Shown here in pieces: positions 40,098-48,386 of a DNA stretch of 64,000 nt. Both the position numbers and the translations under genes were made by a program. Every line of letters begins with the position of its first letter. Position 1 is the first letter of the stretch. The notes under the pieces are model-generated. The model saw only the letters and a list, made by a program, of their open reading frames with translations. It was not told the origin of the DNA and did no database searches. The DNA is from Xanthobacter agilis (GTDB lineage: Bacteria; Pseudomonadota; Alphaproteobacteria; Rhizobiales; Xanthobacteraceae): the NCBI RefSeq assembly GCF_021730435.1, contig NZ_JABWGX010000003.1, positions 62,001 to 126,000 on the forward strand, in the 5' to 3' direction.

Positions 40098-41100
40098 CGC
40101 GCTTTGGGTCGAAGGCGAAACACCTGCAAGCGCCGGGTGCGGGCGGGATGCGCCTGCCGGGGACGGGCATGGGCGCGCGCCCGATGCCCCTGATGGGGGT
40201 GCCGTCCGGGCGGGTGACGCCGGTGGTGGCGCGCGGACGCCGCAGGGCGAGCCCGACGAAGCGGGATTCGCGGCGGAAGGAGCCGCGGAATGGCCGGTGG
40301 CGCCGCTTCTGAATGAAGAGGCCCTCCAATCCGGCGCCGTGTCCGCTCCGTGCGTCCTGTCTCAGGTGCCGGGCCGGGACACGGCGGACAGCACCGACAT
40401 TCTGATCGTGGTGCATCAGGCGCACTCGACGCCAGGGCGCATCGGCGAGCGCCTGGAGCGGCGGGGCTACCGGCTCGACGTGCGCCGGCCGGCGCTGGGG
40501 GATCCCTTGCCCGACGCCCTCTCGTCTTATGCGGGGGCGGTGGTGTTCGGCGGGCCCATGAGCGTCAATGACGACCTGCCGTTCATCCGTGCCGAGATCG
40601 ATTTCATCGATCGGGCCCTGAAGGCGCAGACGCCGCTGCTTGGCATCTGCCTGGGCGGGCAGATGATGGCCAAGGCGCTCGGCGCGCGGGTGTCGCCCCA
40701 TCGGGAGGGGACGTGCGAGATCGGCTATTATCCGCTCGCGGCCACCGATACCGGCGCCGCGCTGCTGCCTTGGCCAAGCCATGTGTACCATTGGCATTCC
40801 GAGGGCTTCGAGCTGCCCCGCGGCGCGGACCTGCTGGCCACGGGGGAGGTGTTTCCCAACCAGGCCTTTCGTTATGGCGCGTCCGCTTATGCCCTCCAGT
40901 TTCACCCGGAGGTGACGCGGGAGATGATGTGCCTGTGGACGGTCCGCGGCGCCCATAACCTCACCAAGCGCGGCGCCCAGCCCGGTGAGGCCCACCTGCA
41001 AGGGTGGGGACGCTACGACGCCGCCGTGTGCCGCTGGCTCGATGGCTTCCTCGACATGTGGCTCGCCGCCGAGCGCGGACCCGGTCGGCAAGACGGCTGA
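40081..41100 (+). CDS. glutamine amidotransferase-like protein with long N-terminal extension
   Basis: A 339-residue protein with a GATase domain from about residue 105: ILIVVHQAHSTPGRIGERLERRGYRLD, AVVFGGPMSVNDDLPF, nucleophile Cys in LLGICLGGQMMAKALGA, and His-Glu in ALQFHPEVTREM. This resembles the stand-alone GMP-synthase-like group. The first 100 residues are Gly/Ala/Glu-rich with no family signature. The GTG start is chosen because it overlaps the TerB stop and has a purine-rich site; a later start cannot be excluded. Confidence 0.82.
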   Translation: MSDKTSALWVEGETPASAGCGRDAPAGDGHGRAPDAPDGGAVRAGDAGGGARTPQGEPDEAGFAAEGAAEWPVAPLLNEEALQSGAVSAPCVLSQVPGRDTADSTDILIVVHQAHSTPGRIGERLERRGYRLDVRRPALGDPLPDALSSYAGAVVFGGPMSVNDDLPFIRAEIDFIDRALKAQTPLLGICLGGQMMAKALGARVSPHREGTCEIGYYPLAATDTGAALLPWPSHVYHWHSEGFELPRGADLLATGEVFPNQAFRYGASAYALQFHPEVTREMMCLWTVRGAHNLTKRGAQPGEAHLQGWGRYDAAVCRWLDGFLDMWLAAERGPGRQDG

Positions 41101-41192
41101 GACCGGCGCCGCCCCGCGACTTGGGGCGGCGATTTTCACGAGCAAGCGGGAACCGGCACAGCGCGCCCGCGCGGCCGTCAGGCTGCCTTGCA

Positions 41193-41250
41193 TTTTGCAA
41201 TATGCGGATGGAGATATTGCAAAACGAGAAATTTGATCGCATTCTGCAAT
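41193..41250. promoter_or_regulatory. inverted-repeat operator candidate (TTTTGCAATAT / ATATTGCAAAA)
   Basis: TTTTGCAATAT (41193-41203) and ATATTGCAAAA (41214-41224) form a perfect inverted repeat with a ten-base spacer, and TTCTGCAAT at 41242-41250 resembles a third half site. This pattern suggests a dimeric regulator binding site. Alphaproteobacterial PHB regulators (PhaR) bind TGCA-rich DNA, but no such gene is nearby, so the regulator is unidentified. Confidence 0.55.
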
Positions 41251-41388
41251 TCCGGTTCAGTCTGTAGATCCATATTTAGTGGCCAATCCCATATGTATCG
41301 CTAAATCTGGGCCTTCGGCAGCTGGCCGGAGTCTTGCTAAGGAAGTGTTGGATCGATCGTCAGGTGTCAGCGTCATCGATCCGGATAA

Positions 41389-41430
41389 AGGGCGTTCGTC
41401 GACCCCCGGCGAACGCCCTCATTCTTTTTC
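41389..41430 (+). terminator. hairpin with T tract
   Basis: AGGGCGTTCG (41389-41398) pairs perfectly with CGAACGCCCT (41410-41419) around an 11-base loop, followed by CATTCTTTTTC. It lies 211 bases before the downstream gene, so it may end a short transcript (sRNA) or act as an attenuator. Confidence 0.65.
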
Positions 41431-41640
41431 GGCGCCCAAGCACGTTCAGAGCTCAAGCGCCTTCGGAGCCCAAGCGCGCCGCGACCGTGGCAATCCCCAC
41501 CGGCACTCCCTCCCTTGCTTCCATCTCTTGCCCTTCATCTCGCCGCGTTCGTGCGCTCCTGTCCCGTGAAAGGCTCCCTTTGCGCGCCGGTGTCGCGGGC
41601 ATCGGGAACCTTCGGAAAGCACGTGGAACAGGAGGCAGCA

Positions 41641-42558
41641 TTGGACGCACAGGCAGTACGGCCGGCCATCCGGGGCATCGGCTATTCCATTCGCGCCACG
41701 TCACCTGATTTCGATGACCTCGGCCCGAAGCTGGACGAGGCGGAGCGGCTGGGGGTCGATTATGTGGAGCTGCCGATCTTCGCGTGGACCCTCATCATCG
41801 ATGGCAAGGTTTTGCCCGAGCGCCTGGAGCGCCTGGTGGAGGCCACCGCCAACCGGCCGTTCGGCTATACGGTGCACGGGCCCTTGGCCGTGAACCTGAT
41901 GGATCATCCGGCCCGCCAGCGCCATCACCTCGCCTATCTCGAGGCGGCCATCGATGTCGCCGGGGCCCTGGGGGCGGTGACGCTGGTGGTCCATGCCGGC
42001 TGCGTGCGCGAGGAGGCGGACGTGGACGCCGCCTATGTCCGCCAGCGCGCCGCCTTGGAAAAAGCCGGCGACCGCGCGGCGCGTCATGGCCTGACCCTGT
42101 GCGTGGAGAACATCTTCCGCTTCGAGCCCATGCGCGAGACCGCGCTGCCCTCGCGCCTCGCCGCTGAGATCGCCACCCTCGACCATCCCCATGTGCGTGC
42201 GACGCTGGATTTCAGCCACGCCTTCCTGCGCACCACCGACGCCGGCGTGGATTATTTCTCCGAGATCGCGGCGCTCGCCCCCTATGCCCGCCATCTGCAT
42301 GTCCATGACAGCTTCGGCCGTCCGGCCACGAGCTGGGCCATCGATGACGGCGAGCGGGCGGGCCTGGGCGAGGGCGACCTGCATCTGCCCCTCGGCTGGG
42401 GCGGCATCGATTGGGAGCAGGTGGCGGCCCGCTGCCGGTTCGATGCCGGCGCAGTGGTGAATCTGGAGCTGAACCGGCGCTATTGGAGCGAGCTGCCCCG
42501 GCAGATCCCCGTCCTGCGCGCCCTCGCGGATCGCTTCGCGGCCGCGGCCACCGTTTGA
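41641..42558 (+). CDS. sugar phosphate isomerase/epimerase-like TIM-barrel protein
   Basis: A 305-residue AP-endonuclease-2/xylose isomerase-like TIM barrel: GYSIRATSPDFDDLGPKLDEAERLGVDYVELP, TLVVHAGCVR, LTLCVENIFRFEP, VRATLDFSHAFLRT and HLHVHDSFGR, with the metal-binding H/E/D/H residues of the family. The substrate is unknown. The TTG start at 41641 was chosen because AGGAGG lies five bases before; the GTG at 41623 is an alternative. Confidence 0.83.
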   Translation: MDAQAVRPAIRGIGYSIRATSPDFDDLGPKLDEAERLGVDYVELPIFAWTLIIDGKVLPERLERLVEATANRPFGYTVHGPLAVNLMDHPARQRHHLAYLEAAIDVAGALGAVTLVVHAGCVREEADVDAAYVRQRAALEKAGDRAARHGLTLCVENIFRFEPMRETALPSRLAAEIATLDHPHVRATLDFSHAFLRTTDAGVDYFSEIAALAPYARHLHVHDSFGRPATSWAIDDGERAGLGEGDLHLPLGWGGIDWEQVAARCRFDAGAVVNLELNRRYWSELPRQIPVLRALADRFAAAATV

Positions 42559-42684
42559 GCCCCGCGCCGGGCTGGATGGCCGGGGGCGCGGCGAGCGGTG
42601 CAAGAGGCGCCCCTTTTTCATGGTGGCCCCTTTTTCATGAAGATGCTGTAGCTTGGCGTCAATCCAAACGGGAGGCCGCCACTC

Positions 42685-44355
42685 ATGACGGGCAACACCA
42701 CCGCGCGCTTCGGGCTGACGCCGGGCGCCAAGCGGCTGCTCAGCCGCTACAGCGTCTTCATCGCCGTCTGCCTCGGGGCGCTGATCTGCGTGATCTTGTC
42801 GTTCACGAGCCATCAGGCGTGGCTGATCGGCTTCTGCGTGCTGTTCCCGCTGGTGCTGCTCGGCGTGTTCGACATCATCCAGCCGAACCATTCGTTGCTG
42901 CGCAACTATCCCGTCATCGGCTCCATGCGCTGGCTGTTCGAGGCGATCCGCCCCTACCTGCGCCAATATCTGATGGAGGATGATCTTTCCGAGAAGCCCT
43001 ACAACCGCGACGACCGCTCGCTGGTCTACGCCCGCTCCAAGAACGAGGAAGATCGCCAGCCCTTCGGTACTGAGCTCGACACCTACGCGGCCGAATACGA
43101 GTGGATGACCCACTCCCTCGCCCCCACCCCGGTGAGCCGCGAGCCGTTCCGGGTGACGGTGGGCGGGCCGGCCTGCACGCGGCCCTATTCGGCCTCGGTG
43201 CTCAACGTGTCGGCCATGAGCTTCGGTTCGCTCGGCGGCAATGCCATCGAAGCGCTCAATCTCGGCGCCAAGCGGGGCGGCTTCTATCACGATACGGGGG
43301 AGGGGAGCCTTTCCAAATACCATCGCATCCATGGTGGCGACGTGGTGTGGGAGATCGCGTCCGGCTATTTCGGCTGCCGCAACCCGGATGGCACCTTCTC
43401 GGCGGAGCGGTTCCGCGAGCGGGCGGCCGACGACCAGGTGAAGATGATCGAGGTCAAGCTGTCCCAGGGCGCTAAGCCGGGCCATGGCGGCATGCTGCCC
43501 GGCGCCAAGGTGACGCCCGAGATCGCCGAGGCGCGCGGCATCCCGGTGGGCCGGGACTGCATCTCGCCGGCCCGCCATTCGGCCTTCTCCACGCCGGTCG
43601 AGATGATGGAGTTCGTAGGTCGCCTGCGCGAATTGTCCGGCGGCAAGCCGGTGGGGCTCAAGCTGTGCGTCGGCCATCCCACCGAGGTGTTCGCCATGGC
43701 CAAGGCCATGCTGAAGACCGGCATCCGGCCCGACTTCATCGTCGTGGACGGGTCGGAAGGGGGCACCGGCGCCGCGCCCCACGAGCTGGCCGACCATGTG
43801 GGGATGCCCCTGCGCGAGGGGCTCATCATCGTGCGCAACGCGCTGGTGGGCACCGGCCTCAGGCCCGAGGTGAGGCTCGCCGCGTCGGGCAAGGTCACCT
43901 CCGGCTTCTCCATGGCGGCCAACATGGCGATCGGCGCCGACTGGTGCAACGCCGCGCGCGCCTTCATGTTCTCGCTCGGCTGCGTGATGAGCATGCGCTG
44001 CCATACCGGCCAGTGCCCCACCGGCGTCACCACCTCCGATCCCCACCTCCAGCGGGGCCTGGTGGTGGCCGAGAAGGCGGAGCGGGTGCAGAATTTCCAG
44101 CACCATACGGTCGCGGCCCTGGCGGAATTGGTGGCGGCGGCGGGGCTTACTCATCCCAGCGAGCTGCTGCCGCACCACATCTGGCATCGGGTGAGCCCGA
44201 TCGAGGTGAAGGCCCTCGATCGCATCTATCCTTTCCTGCCCGCCGAAATCCTGCTGGCGGCGCCGGACGAGACCCATTACGCGGCCGATTGGGCGGCGGC
44301 GGATCCCGACAGCTTCAGCCCCCGCCATGTGGTGGGGCCGCGCCGGGCCGCCTGA
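42685..44355 (+). CDS. membrane-tethered GOGAT-like FMN-binding protein
   Basis: This 556-residue protein has two N-terminal transmembrane helices (about 22-42 and 45-65) and then a GltB-type synthase TIM barrel: SAMSFGSLGGNAIEALNLGAKRGGFYHDTGEGSLS, KLSQGAKPGHGGMLPGAKVT and IVVDGSEGGTGAAPHELADHVGMPL. MSMRCHTGQCPTGVTT matches the Fe-S/Cys region of the family. It lacks the glutaminase and C-terminal domains of glutamate synthase, so it is the stand-alone 'FMN-binding glutamate synthase family' form (YerD-like), with an unknown physiological reaction. Confidence 0.88.
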   Translation: MTGNTTARFGLTPGAKRLLSRYSVFIAVCLGALICVILSFTSHQAWLIGFCVLFPLVLLGVFDIIQPNHSLLRNYPVIGSMRWLFEAIRPYLRQYLMEDDLSEKPYNRDDRSLVYARSKNEEDRQPFGTELDTYAAEYEWMTHSLAPTPVSREPFRVTVGGPACTRPYSASVLNVSAMSFGSLGGNAIEALNLGAKRGGFYHDTGEGSLSKYHRIHGGDVVWEIASGYFGCRNPDGTFSAERFRERAADDQVKMIEVKLSQGAKPGHGGMLPGAKVTPEIAEARGIPVGRDCISPARHSAFSTPVEMMEFVGRLRELSGGKPVGLKLCVGHPTEVFAMAKAMLKTGIRPDFIVVDGSEGGTGAAPHELADHVGMPLREGLIIVRNALVGTGLRPEVRLAASGKVTSGFSMAANMAIGADWCNAARAFMFSLGCVMSMRCHTGQCPTGVTTSDPHLQRGLVVAEKAERVQNFQHHTVAALAELVAAAGLTHPSELLPHHIWHRVSPIEVKALDRIYPFLPAEILLAAPDETHYAADWAAADPDSFSPRHVVGPRRAA

Positions 44356-44532
44356 TCCCCCGCGCGCAATGTGTCCGCGTGCCGCGGCGACGGGCCGGCT
44401 GGGTCCCCATGTCGGAGGCGCGCCGCCCGGTCTTGCGGGCGGGTCCCGCCCTTCCCATATGCGAAAACGTCGGGATGCCGCTGAGGGTCCCGGTGGGCGC
44501 GGCCGGATAGGTGCGCGTCCGGCACAAGCCAG

Positions 44533-44568
44533 ATCGCTTGACCAAGTCGCTTGATGAGGACTTGAGGC
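44533..44568 (+). promoter_or_regulatory. possible RNA thermometer in the hsp20 leader
   Basis: CAAGTC (44543-44548) pairs perfectly with GACTTG (44559-44564), bringing the AGGA ribosome-binding segment (44556-44560) into the stem. A second overlapping possibility (CAAGC/GCTTG) lies just upstream. Rhizobial hsp20 genes often carry ROSE thermometers; this leader does not show the canonical ROSE sequence, so it is only a candidate. Confidence 0.3.
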
Positions 44569-44997
44569 ATGTCGCGAGTATCTTCGTTGTCGAGCCCGTT
44601 TCTCCTGGGGTTCGACGAGGTCGAGCGGGTGCTCGATCGGGTGACCAAGGGGGCCGACGGATATCCTCCCTACAATGTGGAGAGGATTGAAGCGGCGGCG
44701 GGTGAACCGCTCTGCCTGCGCATCACGCTGGCGGTGGCGGGTTTCTCCGCGGACCAGCTCGAGATCACCCTCGACGAGAAGGAGCTGACCATCCGTGGCC
44801 GGCAGGTGGATGACGGGCAGAGCCGGGTCTTCCTGCATCGGGGCATCGCGGCCCGGCAGTTCCAGCGCACCTTTGTCCTTGCGGAAGGCATGAACGTGCT
44901 CGGCGCCGAGCTGCGCAACGGCCTGCTTTCCGTGGATCTCGTTCGCCCGGAGCCGGTGCGGCAGGTCAAGCGGATCGATATCGTCCCGCGGCCTTGA
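44569..44997 (+). CDS. small heat shock protein (Hsp20/IbpA-like)
   Basis: A 142-residue sHsp with a short N-terminal arm (MSRVSSLSSPFLLGFDEVERVLDRV), the alpha-crystallin domain (YNVERIEAAAGEPLCLRITLAVAGFSADQLEITLDEKELTIRGRQ, then LHRGIAARQFQRTFVLAEG) and the GLLSVDLVRP C-terminal strand with an IxI-like tail (IDIV). It holds unfolded protein for refolding by other chaperones. DUF1150 follows after 41 bases, a conserved pairing. Confidence 0.92.
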   Translation: MSRVSSLSSPFLLGFDEVERVLDRVTKGADGYPPYNVERIEAAAGEPLCLRITLAVAGFSADQLEITLDEKELTIRGRQVDDGQSRVFLHRGIAARQFQRTFVLAEGMNVLGAELRNGLLSVDLVRPEPVRQVKRIDIVPRP

Positions 44998-45038
44998 GGG
45001 CGTGGGCGGTGGCGCGCCAGAGTGAGGGAGTAATGAAG

Positions 45039-45293
45039 ATGACTGAGAATTTGGCACACGAGATCACACCTGAAGCCCTGGCGGGCCTGGGCGGCGGCGA
45101 GATCGCTTATGTCCGGACCATCCGCTCTGAGGATGTGAAGGCCATGTTTCCGCAGGCGCCGCAGATCGCGCCGGGGATGACCCTGTTCACCCTGCATGCC
45201 GCGGACGGCACGCCCATCATGTTGACCGATAGCCGTGAAGCCGCGCTGGCCAATGCGATGGAACATGAGCTGGTGACGGTGAGCGTGCACTGA
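45039..45293 (+). CDS. DUF1150 protein
   Basis: An 84-residue protein matching DUF1150: LGGGEIAYVRTIRSEDVKAMFPQAPQIAPGMTLFTLHAADGTPIMLTDSREAALANAMEHELVTVSVH in sequence pieces. DUF1150 is frequently encoded after hsp20 in alphaproteobacteria; its function is unknown. The start at 45039 has GAGGGAG at eight bases; an ATG six bases earlier is too close to that site. Confidence 0.88.
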   Translation: MTENLAHEITPEALAGLGGGEIAYVRTIRSEDVKAMFPQAPQIAPGMTLFTLHAADGTPIMLTDSREAALANAMEHELVTVSVH

Positions 45294-45628
45294 GGCGCCG
45301 GCGGGCTGAGCCCTCGCCCATCGGGAAGGCCGCGCCCCTTTTGGCGCGGCGGCCCCGCGGGGTTTTTGGAAAACGTGCTCGCGCGCCTTTTGCGGTGCCG
45401 GGTCATGCAAGGCATGGCGATGCCCCCTCGCATTGTCCCGCCGCGTCAGGCGGCAGCTTGAGCACAGGTGAGACGGCTGGCGATATCTTCCGGCGCTTTC
45501 GTCGGCGGCAGGAAGGCCCGGGCCTGATCGCGGAGCCGTGCGCGCTTGCGGGCAACAGCTGACGCGCGCGCCCTGGCGCTCGCGACGTGGCCCGCCGCCA
45601 GATGGCGCGCCACTATGATGGCATGCGC
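45294..45628. other. intergenic region with terminator
   Basis: A 335-base gap between DUF1150 (plus) and ptsN (minus). It begins with the terminator at 45329-45367; the rest is GC-rich, convergent and holds no supportable gene. Confidence 0.5.
45329..45367 (+). terminator. double hairpin terminator after DUF1150
   Basis: GCCGCGCC (45329-45336) pairs with GGCGCGGC (45343-45350), and CCCCGCGGGG (45353-45362) forms a second short self-complementary stem followed by TTTTT (45363-45367). Confidence 0.6.
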
Positions 45629-46093
45629 CTATGCGGCGTTGGACGCCGATGTCGCCGTCAGAAGATTATACATGAGCGTCGCATCACGGGTGGCGCGCAG
45701 CTTTTCCACCACATCGGGGTCGCGCAGCATGCGGGCGACCCGCGCCAGCGCCTTCAGATGGTCGGCGCCCGCGGCTTCTGGGGCCAGCAGCAGGAACACG
45801 AGGTCCACCGGCTCGCCGTCCAGTGATTCGAAATCAATGGGCTTTTCCAGCCGCGCGAACAGGCCGCACAGCTTGGCGAGGTTGGGCAGCTTGCCGTGGG
45901 GAATGGCGATGCCGTTGCCGACGCCGGTCGAGCCGAGACGCTCCCGTTGCAGGAGCGTCTCGAAGATTTCCCGCTGGTCGCGGTCCACCAATTGGGCGGC
46001 GTGCTGAGCCAGCTCCTGGAGAACCTGCTTCTTGCTGCTCGCCCGCAACATCGGCAAGACCGCGTTCGGTGCGAGGAGGTCGGCAAGGGGCAT
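45629..46093 (-). CDS. ptsN: PTS IIA-Ntr regulatory protein
   Basis: A 154-residue PTS EIIA type 2 domain: LLQRERLGSTGVGNGIAIPHGKLPNL, with phospho-His66, and DHLKALARVARMLRDPDVVEKLR. EIIA-Ntr receives phosphate from NPr and regulates nitrogen and potassium-related proteins rather than transporting sugar. It follows hpf by 73 bases on the same strand, a conserved pair. Confidence 0.93.
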   Translation of the reverse strand: MPLADLLAPNAVLPMLRASSKKQVLQELAQHAAQLVDRDQREIFETLLQRERLGSTGVGNGIAIPHGKLPNLAKLCGLFARLEKPIDFESLDGEPVDLVFLLLAPEAAGADHLKALARVARMLRDPDVVEKLRATRDATLMYNLLTATSASNAA

Positions 46094-46166
46094 AGATCGG
46101 TTCCCTGCAGCGTAAGGCCCGGTAATTCGAGAAGGCGCGGACGCCTAGCTTATACCGGGGCGAGGG

Positions 46167-46760
46167 TCAATGGACTTCGTCGGCGGACGGATCGATCCAC
46201 CCGACGTGACCGTCCGATCGACGATATACCACGCTGACGCGTCCATGGCCTCCGTGCCGGAAAACGACCACCGGCGCGCCGGTGATGTCGAGTTCCACAA
46301 CCGCGTCGGCCACCGACATGGTGCGCAGGCGCGTGACCTGTTCGGCCACCACGGTCGGGCTCCAGGCGTCGAGCTCCTCTTCGGTTTCCGATTCTGGAAC
46401 GCCGCTGAGAATGTAGCTCTGCGCCGCGGAGCTCTGGTCCGCCACCTCCGCCGCCGACAGGCGATCCTTCAGTCGCGCCTTGCGCTGCTTATAGCGGCGC
46501 AGGCGCTTCTCGATCTTTTCCACAGCGGAATCGGCGCAGGCGTTGGCATCCTGTGCGTTGGCCTGGGTCTGGAGGTTCACGCCCGAATCAAGATGCAGCA
46601 AGCATTCCGATCGATAGCCGGACCCCTCGCGGGACACGGTGACGTGTCCCGACCATCCTCCGTCGAAATATTTAGCGAGAACTTCGGAGACCCGCTCCGT
46701 GAGCCGAGCCCGGAGGGCTTCCCCAACGTCGATGTTCTTTCCCGACACGCGTAGGGCCAT
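46167..46760 (-). CDS. hpf: long-form ribosome hibernation promoting factor
   Basis: A 197-residue HPF long form. The N-terminal S30AE domain (MALRVSGKNIDVGEALRARLTERVSEVLAKYF...CADSAVEKIEKRLRRYKQRKARL) is followed by a linker and the C-terminal dimerisation domain (VEQVTRLRTMSVADAVVELDITGAPVVVFRHGGHGRVSVVYRRSDGHVGWIDP). It forms 100S ribosomes. rpoN usually precedes hpf in rhizobia, but the gene upstream here is ribA on the other strand. The start MALRVSG is standard. Confidence 0.93.
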   Translation of the reverse strand: MALRVSGKNIDVGEALRARLTERVSEVLAKYFDGGWSGHVTVSREGSGYRSECLLHLDSGVNLQTQANAQDANACADSAVEKIEKRLRRYKQRKARLKDRLSAAEVADQSSAAQSYILSGVPESETEEELDAWSPTVVAEQVTRLRTMSVADAVVELDITGAPVVVFRHGGHGRVSVVYRRSDGHVGWIDPSADEVH

Positions 46761-46832
46761 GCGATTTGATCCTCTTTGAGCGGGCCTTCTCGAGACGGGC
46801 CCGCTCTGTTTTACAAACCGGCCGGCATCACA

Positions 46833-46861
46833 GGAGTAGGAGTGGTTTGCCGGCGTGTCAA
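46833..46861 (-). promoter_or_regulatory. candidate hpf promoter
   Basis: On the minus strand TTGACA (46861-46856) is followed after 17 bases by TACTCC (46838-46833), 73 bases before hpf. The -35 is perfect and the -10 weak. Confidence 0.35.
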
Positions 46862-47007
46862 CGGAGGGGAAGGCGCCGGTGCCCGGCTGGGGGCTTCCGC
46901 GCGTGTCCGCAGTCGGCTCAAGGTTGAGCGCAGCGCCCGGCCGGTGCGCGTGCGGCGCCCTTGCGCGCCGTCGGGATCGTCGCCATTTCTGAAACGGAAA
47001 CAAGAGC

Positions 47008-48180
47008 GTGGCCGGGGGCTGGATGGCCGTTGGCGCAGACGGGACGCGCGGGGTGTGCATCGTGTTGGCAGCGGATCATTTTGGTGTGGGCGCGGGCGGG
47101 AAGGTCGCCGTCGCCCGTGCCATCGCCGAGTTGCGCGCCGGCCGCCCGGTTCGCCTGTTTGCCACGGCCGAGGCGGATCGCGCGGTGCTGGTCATCGGCG
47201 CGGAGGCGTTCGACGGCCGTCTGGCGGAGGCGTTTGCAGCTGTGGGCCGGGGCCTGCGCCTGGTGTTGCCGGGGCCGCGCCTCGACAAGCTCGGACGCCC
47301 CTCGGTGGAGCCGGGATGCATCGCCCTGGCGGCGCCCGCCGCGCCGCAGGCCGCCCTGCTGGCGCTTGATGTGGAGGCGGCCTTGCCGCCCACGGTGCCG
47401 GTGACGCCGGCCACGGGGCGCGAGCGGGCCGCGCTCGACCTGCTCGGCCTCGCCTTGGTGCTGCCGGCGGCGGTGGTGGCGGATGTGGCGGCGGACGCCG
47501 CGCCGGGCCTGCTGACGGCGACGACGGCGGACATCGCCGCCTATCGTAAGGCGCGGGTGGAGACGCTGCATGTGGTGGGCCGCGCGCGGGTGCCGCTGGA
47601 GGGTGCGCCGCAGACCGAGTTCGTGGTGTTCCGCGGCGGCGAGGGGCTCCGCGACCAAGTGGCGATCATCGTTGGGCGGCCGGACCTTTCGGGGCCGGTG
47701 CCGGTGCGGCTGCATTCCGCCTGTCTCACGGGGGATCTGTTCGGCTCACTGAAATGTGATTGCGGCGATCAATTGCGAGACACGGCCCGCCTCATGGCCG
47801 AGGGCGCTGGCGGTATCCTGCTCTATCTGGATCAGGAGGGGCGGGGCAATGGCATCGCCAACAAGATGCGCGCCTATCACCTCCAGTCCGAGGGCTATGA
47901 CACGTTCGACGCCGACGCCGCGCTCGGATTCGGTCTGGATCAGCGCCGCTTTGATTTCGCCGCCGAGATGCTGCGTCGGCTCGGGGTGCGCACGGTGCGG
48001 CTGCTGACCAACAATCCACAGAAGATCGCCGCGCTGGCCGCAGCCGGGCTGGAGGTGGCGGGGGACGAGCGGGTGCTCGGCCGTCCGACGGCGGAAAATG
48101 CGGGCTATCTCGCCGCCAAGCGCGACCGGGCGGGACATCTCATCGATCTTGCGGCGCTTGCCGCGCGCGCCGACGACTGA
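47008..48180 (+). CDS. ribA: GTP cyclohydrolase II with long N-terminal domain
   Basis: A 390-residue enzyme of riboflavin synthesis. The C-terminal GCHII domain is intact: HSACLTGDLFGSLKCDCGDQL (zinc Cys), LYLDQEGRGNGIANKMRAYHLQ and VRLLTNNPQKIAAL. The first 190 residues are not GCHII; they include VARAIAELRAGRPVRLFATAEADRAVL and LPATTADIAAYRKAR-like elements, resembling a DHBP synthase (RibB) domain without its acidic active-site residues. This degenerate-RibB-plus-RibA layout occurs in alphaproteobacteria. The start is a GTG; an ATG at 47023 is an alternative. I see no FMN riboswitch upstream. Confidence 0.9.
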   Translation: MAGGWMAVGADGTRGVCIVLAADHFGVGAGGKVAVARAIAELRAGRPVRLFATAEADRAVLVIGAEAFDGRLAEAFAAVGRGLRLVLPGPRLDKLGRPSVEPGCIALAAPAAPQAALLALDVEAALPPTVPVTPATGRERAALDLLGLALVLPAAVVADVAADAAPGLLTATTADIAAYRKARVETLHVVGRARVPLEGAPQTEFVVFRGGEGLRDQVAIIVGRPDLSGPVPVRLHSACLTGDLFGSLKCDCGDQLRDTARLMAEGAGGILLYLDQEGRGNGIANKMRAYHLQSEGYDTFDADAALGFGLDQRRFDFAAEMLRRLGVRTVRLLTNNPQKIAALAAAGLEVAGDERVLGRPTAENAGYLAAKRDRAGHLIDLAALAARADD

Positions 48181-48386
48181 GGCTGTGGCGCTGTCCGGGG
48201 TGGGGGGCCGGCGCCGCGCCGAAGCGACGGTCCGGCGATGATGCCGCCGCCCTGGCCACGCACCGGGGGTGAGGCGCGTTTCGGCCCTTGAGCCGGGCGC
48301 CGGCTTGTGCCGTTGTGTAAGGGCACGACGCAATACCATCACCGCCCCGGAAAGAATGGGCGGGATCGAGACGGGAGGATCGTCCG

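Larger units (their letters stand above)
41101..41640. other. 540-base regulatory gap with inverted repeat and hairpin
   Basis: An AT-rich island at 41190-41280 contains an 11-base perfect inverted repeat with a third half site. It is followed by a terminator-like hairpin at 41389-41430. The two frames here (41279-41569, 41334-41708) show no recognisable family and no strong ribosome binding site. The layout fits an operator, promoter and short transcript or attenuator ahead of the isomerase-like gene. Confidence 0.5.

Noticed and set aside
41279-41708. Small plus-strand frames in the 540-base gap
   Set aside because: They cross the T-tract hairpin and lack a convincing start; the isomerase-like gene from 41641 explains the downstream signal.
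41701-45057. 1118-codon minus-strand frame
   Set aside because: It runs antisense through the isomerase, GOGAT-like, hsp20 and DUF1150 genes, which have clear family motifs; composition is shadow-like.
46761-47007. FMN riboswitch before ribA
   Set aside because: The conserved RFN stem sequences are absent; the region better fits the hpf promoter on the other strand.
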